In this document: piece by piece, positions 54,214 to 64,000 of the stretch
Layout of the letters: every line of letters begins with the position of its first letter
Numbering within the stretch: the first letter of the stretch is position 1
Source of the DNA: TIUS-1 sp964019505
GTDB taxonomy: Bacteria; Bacillota_I; Bacilli_A; Mycoplasmatales; Mycoplasmataceae
DNA length: 64,000 bases
NCBI RefSeq assembly: GCF_964019505.1
Contig: NZ_OZ026449.1
Coordinates: forward strand, 558,001 to 622,000
Direction of reading: 5' to 3'
Notes under the pieces: generated by a model
What the model was told of the DNA's origin: nothing
Seen by the model: only the letters and a program-made list of their open reading frames with translations
The model's database searches: none
Made by a program: the position numbers and the translations under genes

Positions 54214-55899
54214 TTAGTCTTTTGTAAATGATTTCTTTAAGTCTGCTATTTGTTTTGGTTTATCAACCTTTGGTGCTCTTGGATCTAACAATCATGTTTT
54301 AGCATAATGTGTTTCAGTCACTTTGAACATTGGTGGTTCTTGTTTGTAATCAATTAATAATGCATATGGGTTACGTGGTGCAAATGGATCACCTTTTATT
54401 TTTTTAAATAAACTTGGTGGTGTTCCAGATATTGAATATAAATCTTCACCTTTTTCCCCTAGTTGAGGAAGTGATGAAAGTAATGCTCAAGTATATGGAT
54501 GTTGTGGTGACATATAGACTTCATCTAATGTTCCATATTCAACAATTTGCCCCGAGTACATAACAGCCACACGATCAGCTATGTTTGCAACAACACCTAA
54601 ATCATGAGTGATAAATATGATTGTAAACTTGTACTCTTTTTGTAAATCTTTAATTAGTTTTAATATTTGTGCTTGGATAGTAACGTCAAGAGCGGTTGTT
54701 GGTTCGTCACATAATAATATATTTGGACGACACGCAAGTGCAATCGCTATTACTACTCTCTGTCTCATTCCACCTGAATACTTACCAGGAACGTCGTTAT
54801 ATCTCTTCTCAGCCTCTTTAATACCAACTTTAGTCAGTAACTCGATTGCTTCTTTTTTAGCTTCAGAACGATTCATTCCCCTATGCTTAATTAATACCTC
54901 TGAAATTTGATATCCAACTGTAAGCAATGGGTTTAGTGAGGTCATAGGATCTTGGAAAATGGTTGCAATTGTAGCACCACGTAAATTAGTGATTGCTTTT
55001 TTTGTAGTCATTTTTCTTCTGAAACTTGAGTGCTTCATAAATTTTCAATTGTAAACTACCGTCTTATATAGTTCTTCATCAATTGGGTTTGAATTAATAA
55101 CTGAATCTTCAAATATTTTTTTCAACTTTACTTCTATTGGTTTTAAATCAACGCGTAAAAAGTATTGTTTAAATTCTTGAATTTCGATTTCACTAAACGC
55201 TTTTTTGTTTTTGTATTGTTCTTTAACTAATTTAATAAATTTAGCAATTACTTTTTTGTCGCTATATGAAATATATCCAAATCTTACTAATTGGTTTTTT
55301 AGTTTCAGAATTTTATCTTCAGCTAACACAATGTGTTTTTGTTTGAAATCATTATCAGTCGAAACCCTATATCAAAACTCGTGCATTTTTAACTCTGTTC
55401 TGAGTTCTTTTAGCTTCATTACATCTCTGTTTGAAGAATCAAATGTTTGACGCTCTTCAATGATTTTGATAACTTGTTTTAATTTATAAATTTTATCCGT
55501 TAGTTCTTTCGACTTTATCTTCTTTAAATTTACAATTCTAATTGCTAATTTTTTTATTTCTAATTTTGACTTTCTTATAATTCAAGAACGCATATTGCTG
55601 TCTAACATATTGTTATGAAAATCAACTAGGTCTGTTGTCATTTTTATTTTAGACTCTTGGCCACCTGCTGGTGGATTATAGATAATTGAACCCTTTTCAA
55701 TTCATCCGTTGCTTTCAATCATGTTTGTAAATGTTTTGGTAAATACGGATTTACCAGAACCAGATTCTCCAACAAGCGCAAGTGTTTCACCTTCGTAGAT
55801 GTCTAAATTAATATTTCTGATTGATGTCAGTATCGAACTTCTAACTTTGAAGTTCACAACTAAATCTTTAACTGAAATAATTATTTTCTTGTTATCCAT
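54214..55899 (-). CDS. oppD: OppD, oligopeptide ABC transporter ATPase with an insertion
   Basis: 561 residues. Walker A LVGESGSGKSVFTK (~45), then about 215 inserted Lys/Glu/Ile-rich helical residues before the Q-loop TIFQDPMTSLNPLLTVG (~316). Signature YSGGMRQRVVIAIAL, Walker B ILLCDEPTTALDVT, H-loop FITHDLGVV, and the Opp/Dpp tail QHPYTWALLSSLPQL. It pairs with OppF. AGGAGG precedes the ATG at 55899; oppF follows after 20 bases. Several TGA Trp. Confidence 0.93.
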
Positions 55900-55913
55900 A
55901 TTTACCTCCTATT

Positions 55914-57017
55914 TTATCTGTGTGTTTTTGGGTCTAAGTAATCGGCAAATGTTTTTCCAATTAAGAAGAATACGATTGATATCAAAGCAATCATTACTAA
56001 TGGAAATATTAGTAATGATGGATTAGCCTCTCATGCATTATCTGCAAGGGACAAGTTTAGTATTTTACCAAGTGATGTTATCTTTCGTTCATCAGCTGAT
56101 ATAAATGAGAATCCAAAGTAGTTTAGTGTTGAATCAATTGCAATAGCATTCGGTATTGAAAATGATGCGGTTTGCACAATTACTGGAAGTATTCTTGGAA
56201 GAATATTTTTAGTAACAATCTTTCTACCAGATGATCCTAAAGTCATTGAAGCAGTATTGTATTCTGTGTTTTTAACTAACATAACTTGAACACGGATTGT
56301 TGAGGCCAACGCCACTCATGAAGTAAGTGAAACTGCCACAATTACAACGAACATACTATTCTTTCATTTTGGATCTGATGATGTAAATAATAAAATAACA
56401 ATCAATCATAATACCAGCGTTGGAATTAAGGTTAAGAACCTTGTAAGTTCAATGAATGCAATATCCATTTTTTTGTTATAACCTCAAATACATCCAATTA
56501 TTAAACCAACAACTATTTGTATTGCTGCAATTATTAATGCAAATATTAATGTCGTCCTTGTACCAATTCAAATCGTTGTTCAATAATCTTCGTTATAAAC
56601 ACCAAGTCCAAATCAGTGATCTAGTGATGGTATTTTCGAGTCACTTGGAAATGCTTGTTCGGTATCGTCTGGAAGTGGTCAAGCACTTTTTCCTATCGGG
56701 ACTATTATTGCCAATAAAACAATTGCAATAAAGAGTGCCGCACATATTATAAATATTTTTGATTTAAACAATAAACCAAACACTGACCTTCAATAACTAT
56801 AGACATGAGGGTTTATTGTTTCACTTTGTGATGTATTAACACCCACAACTGTAAACAATTCTTTTTCAGTTAAGTGAGCTATTTCTAATTTTTGTTTTAG
56901 TCCGACAACTCTTTCGTCAATAACTTCAACAATTTGTTTTTTATTAAAATTTTCTTCTTGTGTCGGTTCGTCAATCACTTCGTGATCTAGTTCCAATTCG
57001 TTATCAAATAAACTCAT
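55914..57017 (-). CDS. oppC: OppC, oligopeptide ABC transporter permease
   Basis: 367 residues. A charged cytoplasmic N-terminus of ~75 residues rich in Glu/Asp, then six membrane helices. FGLGVYNEDYWTTIWIGTRT is the OppC entry motif, and LGSSGRKIVTKNILPRILPVI is the EAA loop contacting the ATPases. AGGAGG precedes the ATG. It lies between oppB and oppD. Confidence 0.93.
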
Positions 57018-57056
57018 TAAGTTGTCCTCCTATTTTATTTGTTAATTAATATTTTG

Positions 57057-58283
57057 TTAAGTTAGTTTTACTCGTGGATCCATTATTGCCATAATTAAAT
57101 CTGAGATTAAAGATGTGATGATACCCATAAAGGATGCTATTGATATGTATCCAAGCACAACAAAGATTTCTCTTTGTCCAACTCCACCAACAATAAATCT
57201 AGACATACCCGGAATTGATCATTGTTGTTCAGTAAATATTGAAGAACCAAACAATGTAGCAATCAATGCCACGGGTATTGTTCTAATAATTCTTATTCCT
57301 GCATTTCTAAAAATATGAACATAAAAAACACGTGATGGTTTCATTCCTTTTGACTCAGCAAACTTAGTGTAATCACTAGTCATCTCATCAACTATATATC
57401 TTCTTGTTTCTACAATTACAGTTGGTATGTACATGATTACAATTACAAATACAGGTGCTAAGAATGTACCTACATTACCTGGAGTATAAATTGTTGATAC
57501 CCCCAATAATTTTGAGAAGAATATAAACAATAACATAACGATTACTAATGGCGGAACACAAATTAAAGTTGCAGATGAACCATTTAATAAGTTGTCAATT
57601 CATTTACCTTTATATCTGGCTGCCGTAATCCCAAGAGGAATTCCAATTAGATAAGTCAATGTTAAAGCTGTGAATCCAAACATAAATGAAATTGGAATAG
57701 CTTTCGCAAATAATGATCCTACATTTGTAATAAAAGGTTGACCAAATGAGTTTGTAAATACAACCCCAAAGAAAACGCGTGTTTCAATAAAGTCTCCACT
57801 TGGGTTACCTGTATTTATATCTAAGATTGGAATTTTCTTTTCAAAGAATGGCAAAACATTATAGAAGTAATTTCAAATTTGTGTAAACGCAGACCCAGTT
57901 AACCCTACTGATTTTTTTCTATTTTCAATCAATTGGAAGTACTCGTTTGTACCTGGTTTGATTGGAGACTTATCTGTTAAATCAGATACATAAGTCGTAT
58001 CAGGAGTAACCATTACAAGTAGTAAAAATATAATCGAAATAGCCAGCACTAACGTAATAAGTGAAAAGAATATTCTTTTAAATGAATATAGTAACAACGG
58101 TCTTTTAGCATTAAATTCAGCTGTTGCATCTCTTGACGAAATGAACATAGATTTAATCTTGTTCTTACTTGCGCCCTTGGGTTTTAGTTTTTCATTAACA
58201 CCAATATCTAAAATGAAAGTATCAACACGTGACTTAGCTGTCTCTTCATTTTGGTCTGGTATTACTTTTCTAGTTTCTTCCAT
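57057..58283 (-). CDS. oppB: OppB, oligopeptide ABC transporter permease
   Basis: 408 residues, first gene of the operon. A cytoplasmic N-terminus of ~65 charged residues, the first helix at RIFFSLITLVLAISIIFLL, an extracellular loop, then five more helices. PISFMFGFTALTLTYLIGIPLG and the EAA loop AESKGMKPSRVFYVHIFRNA are family features. Ends MDPRVKLT, as OppB usually does. AGGAGG precedes the ATG. No strong promoter is evident in the ~150 bases shared with the divergent gene at 58433; AT-rich TAATATAAC (minus) is a candidate -10. Confidence 0.93.
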
Positions 58284-58432
58284 AGTTCCTCCTTTTGCAT
58301 ATAAAAAAATGCTCTTGTTTTGTTATATTAAATTAATTTGTTTTAAAAAATGATATTGCTTTGAATAGTAGTTATGTCTATATTGTATATAATATATTGG
58401 AAAAGGGCAAATATTTTTTAACGAAACACGAC

Positions 58433-58885
58433 ATGAAAAAAGAAAACAAATACAAGAAGGATAAGAAGGAAGCTTTGAAGTTCCACAACGAAGTCGTTCA
58501 AGAAAAACTTGAAATAAATTCAAAAGACAGTGTCGGTTATAAGGAATATAAAAGAACTTCTTTCTTTACTTGATATGAATGAATAATTGTAATTTTTTTG
58601 CCATGAATCCTGTTTGGATTAATAGTTTTAATATGTTGGGCTGCCGGTGATATTAAATACGCTGAATATACCTTGCTTCTTATTGGTCTGTTAATTATTT
58701 TCATTTGATTGATAATGTCTTGAAGAAGTCACAAACATGCTTCTGAATACTATAATGATACTAGAAGAAAATATTCAAAAGTATACGATGCCGATAGCGG
58801 TCTAAATAGAAAAATTAGAATCATTACCCTAGTGATTGGTGTGGTGCTTGCCCTTTCTTCTTTAATAGTTTTTTTTGGAATGTAA
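58433..58885 (+). CDS. Small membrane protein, function unknown
   Basis: 150 residues. A basic N-terminus (KKENKYKKDKKEALKF), two hydrophobic helices (residues ~45-70 and ~77-97, Trp mostly TGA-coded), a charged loop with HKHASEYYNDTRRKYSK, and a third helix at the end. No clear ribosome site is present in front of this ATG; the frame is open to 58361 but other starts are no better. A TATAAT near 58387-58392 could be its -10. Divergent from oppB, with its own terminator. No family recognised. Confidence 0.65.
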
Positions 58886-58888
58886 CAA

Positions 58889-58916
58889 CAAACCCATTCA
58901 GCTTGAATGGGTTTTA
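58889..58916. terminator. Terminator between the small membrane protein and the oxidoreductase
   Basis: AAACCCATTC-AGCTT-GAATGGGTTTTAT; can serve both convergent genes. Confidence 0.82.
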
Positions 58917-58933
58917 TCGTTCTAATTTTTGAT

Positions 58934-60016
58934 TTACTTTTTAGATTTACTTTTAATTTCTTCCATTAATTTTGTGTACTGTTTCGGATTAAATCATGGA
59001 TTTTTATTTCAATGATAATCTTCGTCGCTCATTTGATCGCTTGTTAAAAGCGAGTTTATAAGTAAGTTAGGATTATATAGCGCCTCTCTGCCAATGGCGA
59101 TGTATGGTATGTTTTTTGAGAGTGCGTAGTTTATATCTTCTATTGTGTTGTAGTTACCAACTGTAATTACATTCTTTTTTGTTCATTTCATTACTTGTTC
59201 TGCATATGGGATTCTAAACATCTTAGTTGTTGGTTTTGGTGTTATTTCAACTTGATTTCTTGCTCCAATTGTACTTCCACTTGATATATGAAAATAATCA
59301 ACATATTCTTCAATAGCTTCAATGAATGGTTTAAAATCTTCAATTTTTAATTTTGATGAATTCAAATCGTCAGACACACTTAGTCTTATACCAACCGGGA
59401 TATCAACTTCTTCTTTGATTCTTTTTAAAATTTCAATGATCATTTTTGATCTGTCGACCATATTATTTTGTTTGTTTATTTCGTTTAAAGTTGGATGTAA
59501 TATTTCATTCAATAAGTATCCATGAGCGGCATGTAGTTCTACAAAATCAAGACCAGATGTTTTGGCACGCATTGATGCTTTAACAAAATCATTTTCAATT
59601 CTTTGTAAATCTTTTTCTGTTGTAAGTCTAAAGTTTTTTTGATCCAAATAGCTATAGAAATTTGTAGTCCCCATTGTTAGTTCTTCAAGTTCAGCTTTAG
59701 CACCCGCATGATTTAATTGAGCACCTATTATTGATCCTGCTTGATGAGCAAGTAAAGCGATTCTTTTATATCCTTCAATTTGTTCGTCTTTTCATAGACC
59801 TAAATCATTTTGTCTAATTCTACCTTCACTTGATACAGCGGTTGATTCAATTATTATTGTTCCAATTCCGCCATAAGCACGCGCTCCATAGTGTTGAATG
59901 TGAAAGTCGTTCACAAATCCATCAGTCGCCATTAGTGTATCCATTGGTGGCATAACTATTCTGTTTCTTGATTTGATTCCTTTAATTAATTCTGTCTTGT
60001 CGTTAATTTTGTACAT
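58934..60016 (-). CDS. NADH:flavin oxidoreductase, old yellow enzyme family
   Basis: FMN enzyme that reduces activated C=C bonds or other electrophiles with NAD(P)H. 360 residues, TIM barrel. RNRIVMPPMDTLMATDG at the N-terminus, AQLNHAGAKAE, GLDFVELHAAHGYLLNEIL (conserved His pair near the active site), VGIRLSVSD, YFHISSGS and ITVGNYNTIEDINYAL. It lacks the C-terminal Fe-S and FAD domains of the long 2,4-dienoyl-CoA reductase forms. Typical length. AAGGGA precedes the ATG. Physiological substrate unknown. Confidence 0.92.
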
Positions 60017-60075
60017 ATCATTTCCCTTATATGTCTATATTTTATTACACATAAATGTAGATACCTATTGTTTTG

Positions 60076-60107
60076 AAAAAAAAAAAAAAAACTTTTAAAG
60101 TTTTTTT
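60076..60107 (-). terminator. Terminator after the ABC exporter, with A16/T16 tract
   Basis: AAAAAAACTTT-AAAAGTTTTTTT with a 16-base T-run on the minus strand right after the exporter stop. Confidence 0.75.
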
Positions 60108-61974
60108 ACGCCATTAATCCAGCTTTGTATAAATTTTGGAAGTGTCCTGGTTTGTTTTTTAGTTCATTGAATGTACCTGTTTGTACAATCCCTGCCCCAT
60201 TCGCACCAAGTACAATTATTTGATCAACATTTTTAATTGTTGATAATCTATGCGCAATTGTAACTGAAGTTCTTCCAACCATTAAGTCATCTAGTTTAGC
60301 TTGAATTTCTTTTTCAACAATATTATCTAATGCTGAAGTTGCTTCATCTAAAATTAAAATACTTGGGTTTTTTAAGAACATTCTAGCTATAACAAGTCTT
60401 TGCTTTTGACCACCTGATAACATGAAACCACGTTCTCCAAGAACCGTTTCATAACCTTCGGGTCATGCTTGAATTAGATCATGTAGTTCAGCTTTTTTAG
60501 CTGCTGCAATTACATCTTCGTCAGTTGCATTGAATCTACCATATCTAATATTTTCATAAACATCACCATATAGAATTTGAGGATCTTGTTCAACATATCC
60601 TATGTGGTATAAGTAACTTGCTAAGTTTAAATCTTTTAAGTCATGTTCGCCATTTATTATTATTTGTCCTGATGACACATCATAGAATCTTAATAATAAT
60701 TTGGCTATCGTTGATTTCCCTGACCCAGTTTCTCCAACAAAGGCGTACGATTTACCTTCTTCAAATGTGAAGTTAAATTTTGGTAGTACAACTTTTTGAG
60801 GTTTCTCTGGGTATCTGAATTCAATATCTTTGAATTCAATGTTCCCATCAATTGATGCAATTTTAATTCCATCATGATAATGTGGGTTCATAATTGATGT
60901 TGCTTCAATTGCGTCGTTTACACGTTTTGCCGCAACTGATGCTTGGGCTAATCCAAATAATGAGTTCATTATTTGGAATAGTGGCCCAATCAATATACCT
61001 TCAGCTAAACTGAATGCTACGAAATCGTTGTCAAAGAATTCGGGTCTTTGTGTTATGACTCCGAAAATGATAATTGCTGCAAGTGTTGTTGAAAACTTAA
61101 CAACCATTACACCAGCAAATAAAGTAGTTAGCATTACTGCTTGAGCACGCCCAACCACTTTTGCTCTTTTGTAAAATTCTTTATGAACTTCTTTGAATCT
61201 ATCTGTTTCATATTGTTCTGTACCAGTGGCTTTAATTAAACGAATTGTTGAAATTCTATCTGCTACATCCCCATTGATTTCAGTAATTGATTCCCTTACT
61301 TTTTCAACACGTTTTCTTGTTACTCCAAATGAAATTAACATTGAAAGCAAAATTATCATTAATATTGTTACCGTCACAATTGCTATTTGTCATGCAAAAA
61401 CAAACATCATAATTGCTCCAGCAAATAACTCTAAAATAGAAATACCAAATTGAGTCGGAACTTGAACAGCTTGATCACTCACTATTTGTGTGTCGGAAAT
61501 GACCTTTGTTAGTATCTCTCCAATTTTTTTATCTGAGTAATATGATATATCTTGTCTTGCTAAAGACTCTAATGATCTATTTCTTAGATCTATTTCAATT
61601 CTTCTACCAACCATGTAAGCCACATAATCAAATATATAAGATACCACTGAGTAAACCAAGACAATACTCACTGTAATTGCAGTTAATTTTCATCACTCCA
61701 ATCCTCAAAACGGGATAGTTAGTCCATTGATTACATCCGTTTCATTAAATTCAAAATATCTAACTGATATTGTTAATTGGTACGTGATTAAAGGTAGCAT
61801 TAATGAAGTTGCTGCAAATACAAGTGCCATGAAAAATAATGGGATAGTTAATCTTCATTCTTTTACATAATAATAAATAATCGTTTTAACAAATGCTTTT
61901 CTAGCTACTTTTTGCTCAACTTGGTTTTTGATTAAAACTTCTTCTGGTACTTCAGGTACGTTGTATTCTTTCAT
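60106..61974 (-). CDS. ABC exporter, fused membrane and ATPase domains (MsbA/LmrA type)
   Basis: 622 residues, six membrane helices then the ATPase: Walker A FVGETGSGKSTIAKLLL, Q-loop IGYVEQDPQILYGDVYENI, signature FMLSGGQKQRLVIAR, Walker B ILILDEATSALD and H-loop TIAHRLSTI. The C-terminal ~60 residues match the 39682-41619 exporter almost exactly, differing in a few positions. AAGGAG precedes the ATG at 61974. It starts 40 bases past the ThiT stop on the same strand, so could be cotranscribed with it. Confidence 0.93.
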
Positions 61975-62013
61975 TGTAACTCCTTAATTATCAATTTATT
62001 ATACCTACAATAA

Positions 62014-62877
62014 TTACTTTATCTTTATGTTTTGCTTTAATTTTAAAAACACAGGCAGTAAAACCAAGCAAACTATAAAGTCGATCATTGTATTTGGTAA
62101 ATTAAATATTATTGCAAATAACACTATGTTATAACCATCTCACGCGTACTCAAATCAATATATTGAACTTGCTAAGACTCTAAATATAAATATTAGCAAT
62201 CATGGAATTGTACAAATTAATATTGTTGTATTTAAGTCATTTAACTTTGAGCTGCGTTTAACGTGGAACAATGCACCAACACACGGAACCATTAGAACCA
62301 ACATGTACTCTAACAGTCATTGACCAAATGCAATAATTGTTGGAGCGAACATTAATGATGATATCCCCGCAAGCAAGCAAAGTCACAATGAGTATCTGAA
62401 TCTTAAAAAGATTGTTGATGCAAACAATGGGATAAATTTAATGGAAATAGATATACCAAATGGTAGATTTGGTATAAACATATTTATTGCTGAAAACATT
62501 CAAAAAATGGCTAGAAGAATTGATGTCATAACTATTTCTCTGGTGTCGATTCAGTTTTTCTTTATTTCAAAATCTGGCTCAAAGTCTTCTTTATTTTTTA
62601 ATAATAAGAAACTTTCAAGACTAAGCGCCACAACTCACATCCCTACATTCAATATATTTTTTTTGATCTCAACAATTGTTTGTACCAAATTCAAAACCAT
62701 AATTGAAATTCATACCATTACAGTTATTATCAAAAATACGATATACATAATCGATGGGTTATCCCCTGTGTCTCTTTTATATATATACATAGATAAGAAA
62801 ATAAAACCTATTATCAAAGAAGAAATCCGTATAACAGTTAATGAAATATTTAAAATTAAAAAATGTCTATTTTTCAT
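62014..62877 (-). CDS. thiT: ThiT-like thiamine transporter (ECF S component)
   Basis: 287 residues. An N-terminal part with two helices not usual in ThiT, then six core helices. FGISISIKFIPLFASTIFLRF and IAFGQWLLEYMLVLMVPCVGALF parallel the ThiT core, where a Glu-Tyr pair lines the thiamine site; an aromatic SIYWFEYAWDGYN loop follows near the C-terminus. The call rests mainly on the TPP riboswitch directly upstream. ECF S components need the shared EcfA/A'/T energising module, not in this window. GGAG lies six bases before the ATG. About nine TGA Trp codons. Confidence 0.72.
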
Positions 62878-62894
62878 ATGGGACTCCAAATAAA

Positions 62895-62990
62895 AAAGAC
62901 ATGATTAAAATCATTTCAGGACTTCCTACGCTTGCATTACCAAGATCAGGTTCTAAGAGTGTTTCTCAAGCTTTCGCTACCTCTGCCTTT
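62895..62990 (-). promoter_or_regulatory. TPP riboswitch (THI element) controlling thiT
   Basis: The minus strand carries the conserved core: CTTGAGA (about 62964-62970), then GAACCTGATCTTGG (62939-62952) and GCAAGCGTAGGAAG (62923-62936), close to the consensus CUGAGA...ACCUGAUCUGGNUAAUNCCAGCGUAGGGAA. It is followed by ATGATT-TT-AATCAT and GTCTTTTTTATTT, a terminator-like expression platform, 20 bases before the thiT ribosome site. Thiamine pyrophosphate should turn transcription off. Confidence 0.9.
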
Positions 62991-62992
62991 TT

Positions 62993-63012
62993 TATTATTG
63001 TATACAATAATA
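62993..63012. promoter_or_regulatory. 20-base perfect palindrome in the thiT/ogt divergent promoter region
   Basis: TATTATTGTATACAATAATA reads the same on both strands. It contains TACAAT in both directions, a usable -10 for either gene, so it may be two back-to-back promoters or an operator. TTTTAC lies 16 bases upstream of TACAAT on the minus strand; the plus-strand -35 is weak. Confidence 0.6.
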
Positions 63013-63023
63013 GTGGAGGTAAA

Positions 63024-63506
63024 ATGACATATTATAAAATTAAATTTAACTGAGAAAACTACGAAGTAGTTTCTCTACTCACAAAAGATAATAAAATTGC
63101 TTTTATTGGTTTGGACAAACCTTACTACAAAGGACTTAATGAATTTATTGATATTGTTGAAATAGAAGACGATTCTAAAAATAACATAGTATTAGATAAA
63201 CTAAATTTATTTAAAGAAAAGAAATTTGTCTTTAATGCCTCAGACTATTATCTAGATTATTTATCTGACAATACAAAAGGCATATATTATCAACTTGCAA
63301 ATGTCAGTTATGAAACTTATTTAACTTACAAGCAATTTGCAAAACTTGCAGGTAATGAAAAAGCTGTTCGCTCTATTGCAACAAAAATTGGAAAAAATCC
63401 TATTGCACTATTAATTCCTTGTCACAGAATTGTTAGTTCAAATAGTTCTGTTAAATACAGATATGGTTCTGATATCAAGAAATACTTAATTGACAAAGGA
63501 CTATAA
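63024..63506 (+). CDS. ogt: Methylated-DNA-protein cysteine methyltransferase
   Basis: Suicidal repair protein that removes the alkyl group from O6-alkylguanine onto its own Cys. 160 residues. The C-terminal domain has TYKQFAKLAGNEKAVRSIATK (helix-turn-helix) and LIPCHRIVSSNSSVKYRYG, with acceptor Cys133 in PCHR. The N-terminal half is a short, diverged RNase H-like domain. The ATG at 63024 has GGAGGT five bases upstream. One Trp is TGA-coded. Divergent from thiT, convergent with gap. Confidence 0.93.
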
Positions 63507-63535
63507 AAAAAACATCAGCTAATGCTGATGTTTTT
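63505..63535. terminator. Bidirectional terminator between ogt and gap
   Basis: AAAACATCAGC-TAAT-GCTGATGTTTT with A and T runs on either side. Confidence 0.88.
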
Positions 63536-63544
63536 AAGTCTTTA

Positions 63545-64000
63545 TTATAGAGACAACATGTGTCCGATTGTTCTAACAAATTGTGAAGTAAATGAGTTTT
63601 CGTTATCGTATCATGAGAATACTTTAACTAATTGTTTACCGTCTACTGTCATAACTCTTGTAAGAGTTGAGTCAAATTCTGTACCGAATGTTGATCCAAT
63701 AATGTCAGTTGAAACGATTTCAACATCTACATAGTTCATAGCTAATGCTAAGTCTTTGTCTTTTTTGATTGCGTTTTTCATTGCGTTGTTGATGTCATCA
63801 ACTGTTACATTTTTACCAAGTTCAACTGTTAAGTCTGTAATTGATCCCGTAATTGTTGGAACACGTAATGATAATCCATCCAATTTACCATTTAAGGCAG
63901 GTATAACTTTTCCGATTGCTGCTGCTGCTCCAGTTTTTGAAGGAATAATGTTTCATGCTGCTGCACGTCCTCTTCTTAAGTCAGCGTGTGGTAAGTCTAA
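63545..64000 (-). CDS. gap: Glyceraldehyde-3-phosphate dehydrogenase, C-terminal part (runs off right edge)
   Basis: About 151 codons of the 3' end. DLRRGRAAAWNIIPSKTGAA, IGKVIPALNGKLDGLSLRVP, LTVELGKNVTVDDIN and the terminal WYDNENSFTSQFVR are diagnostic of GAPDH; the catalytic Cys lies beyond the edge. It oxidises glyceraldehyde 3-phosphate with NAD+ and phosphate. Trp in AAWNI and in the terminal motif are TGA-coded. The start and neighbours are outside the window. Confidence 0.96.

Noticed and set aside
60076..60091. A16 tract as a second phase-variable element
   Set aside because: It forms the T-tail of the terminator after the ABC exporter and is not placed in a promoter or coding region.
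93..61974. Interrupted reading frames as pseudogenes
   Set aside because: The breaks are TGA codons at conserved Trp positions; read with code 4, the genes are intact.

Overview
The window is a low-GC chromosome segment from a mollicute. UGA is read as tryptophan (genetic code 4): almost every gene has in-frame TGA at conserved Trp positions, so genes look broken under the standard code. Gene content suggests the Spiroplasma/Mesoplasma/Entomoplasma group: an M13 peptidase, a full opp operon, lactose/cellobiose-type PTS parts, paired RNase J-type proteins (one seen here), MKKL-type lipoproteins and no cell-wall genes. The genus is inference. I see no transposase, integrase, rRNA, tRNA or CRISPR array. 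No gap over about 300 bases lacks a gene.

Layout. 1-6.4 kb (minus): start of a secreted protein, uvrC, a DNA translocase (ftsK/spoIIIE) and an RNase J-like protein that has lost its metal ligands. 6.5-10 kb: an ABC-2 type transporter. 10.1-13.2 kb: trpS convergent with infC-rpmI-rplT; L20 carries a 262-residue Ala/Lys-rich tail. 13.2-13.9 kb: a phage-type PD-(D/E)XK nuclease-like gene. 13.9-21.3 kb (minus): ROK sugar kinase, lipoprotein, EIIC, EIIB and a second EIIC, both EIICs with long coiled-coil N-termini. The matching EIIA lies apart, behind an ABC exporter (21.5-23.7 kb).

23.8-32.5 kb: a polytopic membrane protein, a formate/nitrite-type channel, thrS with a degenerate editing domain and an attenuator-like leader, then a five-gene module (ABC ATPase, FtsX-like permease, small membrane protein, HAAS protein, PadR repressor) with candidate operators at both promoters. 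32.6-39.5 kb (minus): M13 peptidase, ruvX, hpt, pfkA and two pyruvate kinases in tandem. 39.7-44.7 kb: an ABC exporter, a Cys/His-motif protein of unknown role, a rhodanese, and a DUF2130 protein behind a candidate structured RNA.

44.7-49.3 kb: a secreted protein divergent from an ABC-2 transporter, then enolase and a small coiled-coil protein whose promoter spacer may contain a T16 run. 49.4-58.3 kb (minus): oppB-C-D-F-A. 58.4-64 kb: a small membrane protein, an OYE-family oxidoreductase, an ABC exporter, a ThiT-like thiamine transporter under a TPP riboswitch, divergent ogt, and the 3' part of gap. Glycolysis is well represented (pfkA, pyk x2, eno, gap). Much of the rest is transport, as expected for a host-dependent fermenter that imports sugars, peptides and thiamine.
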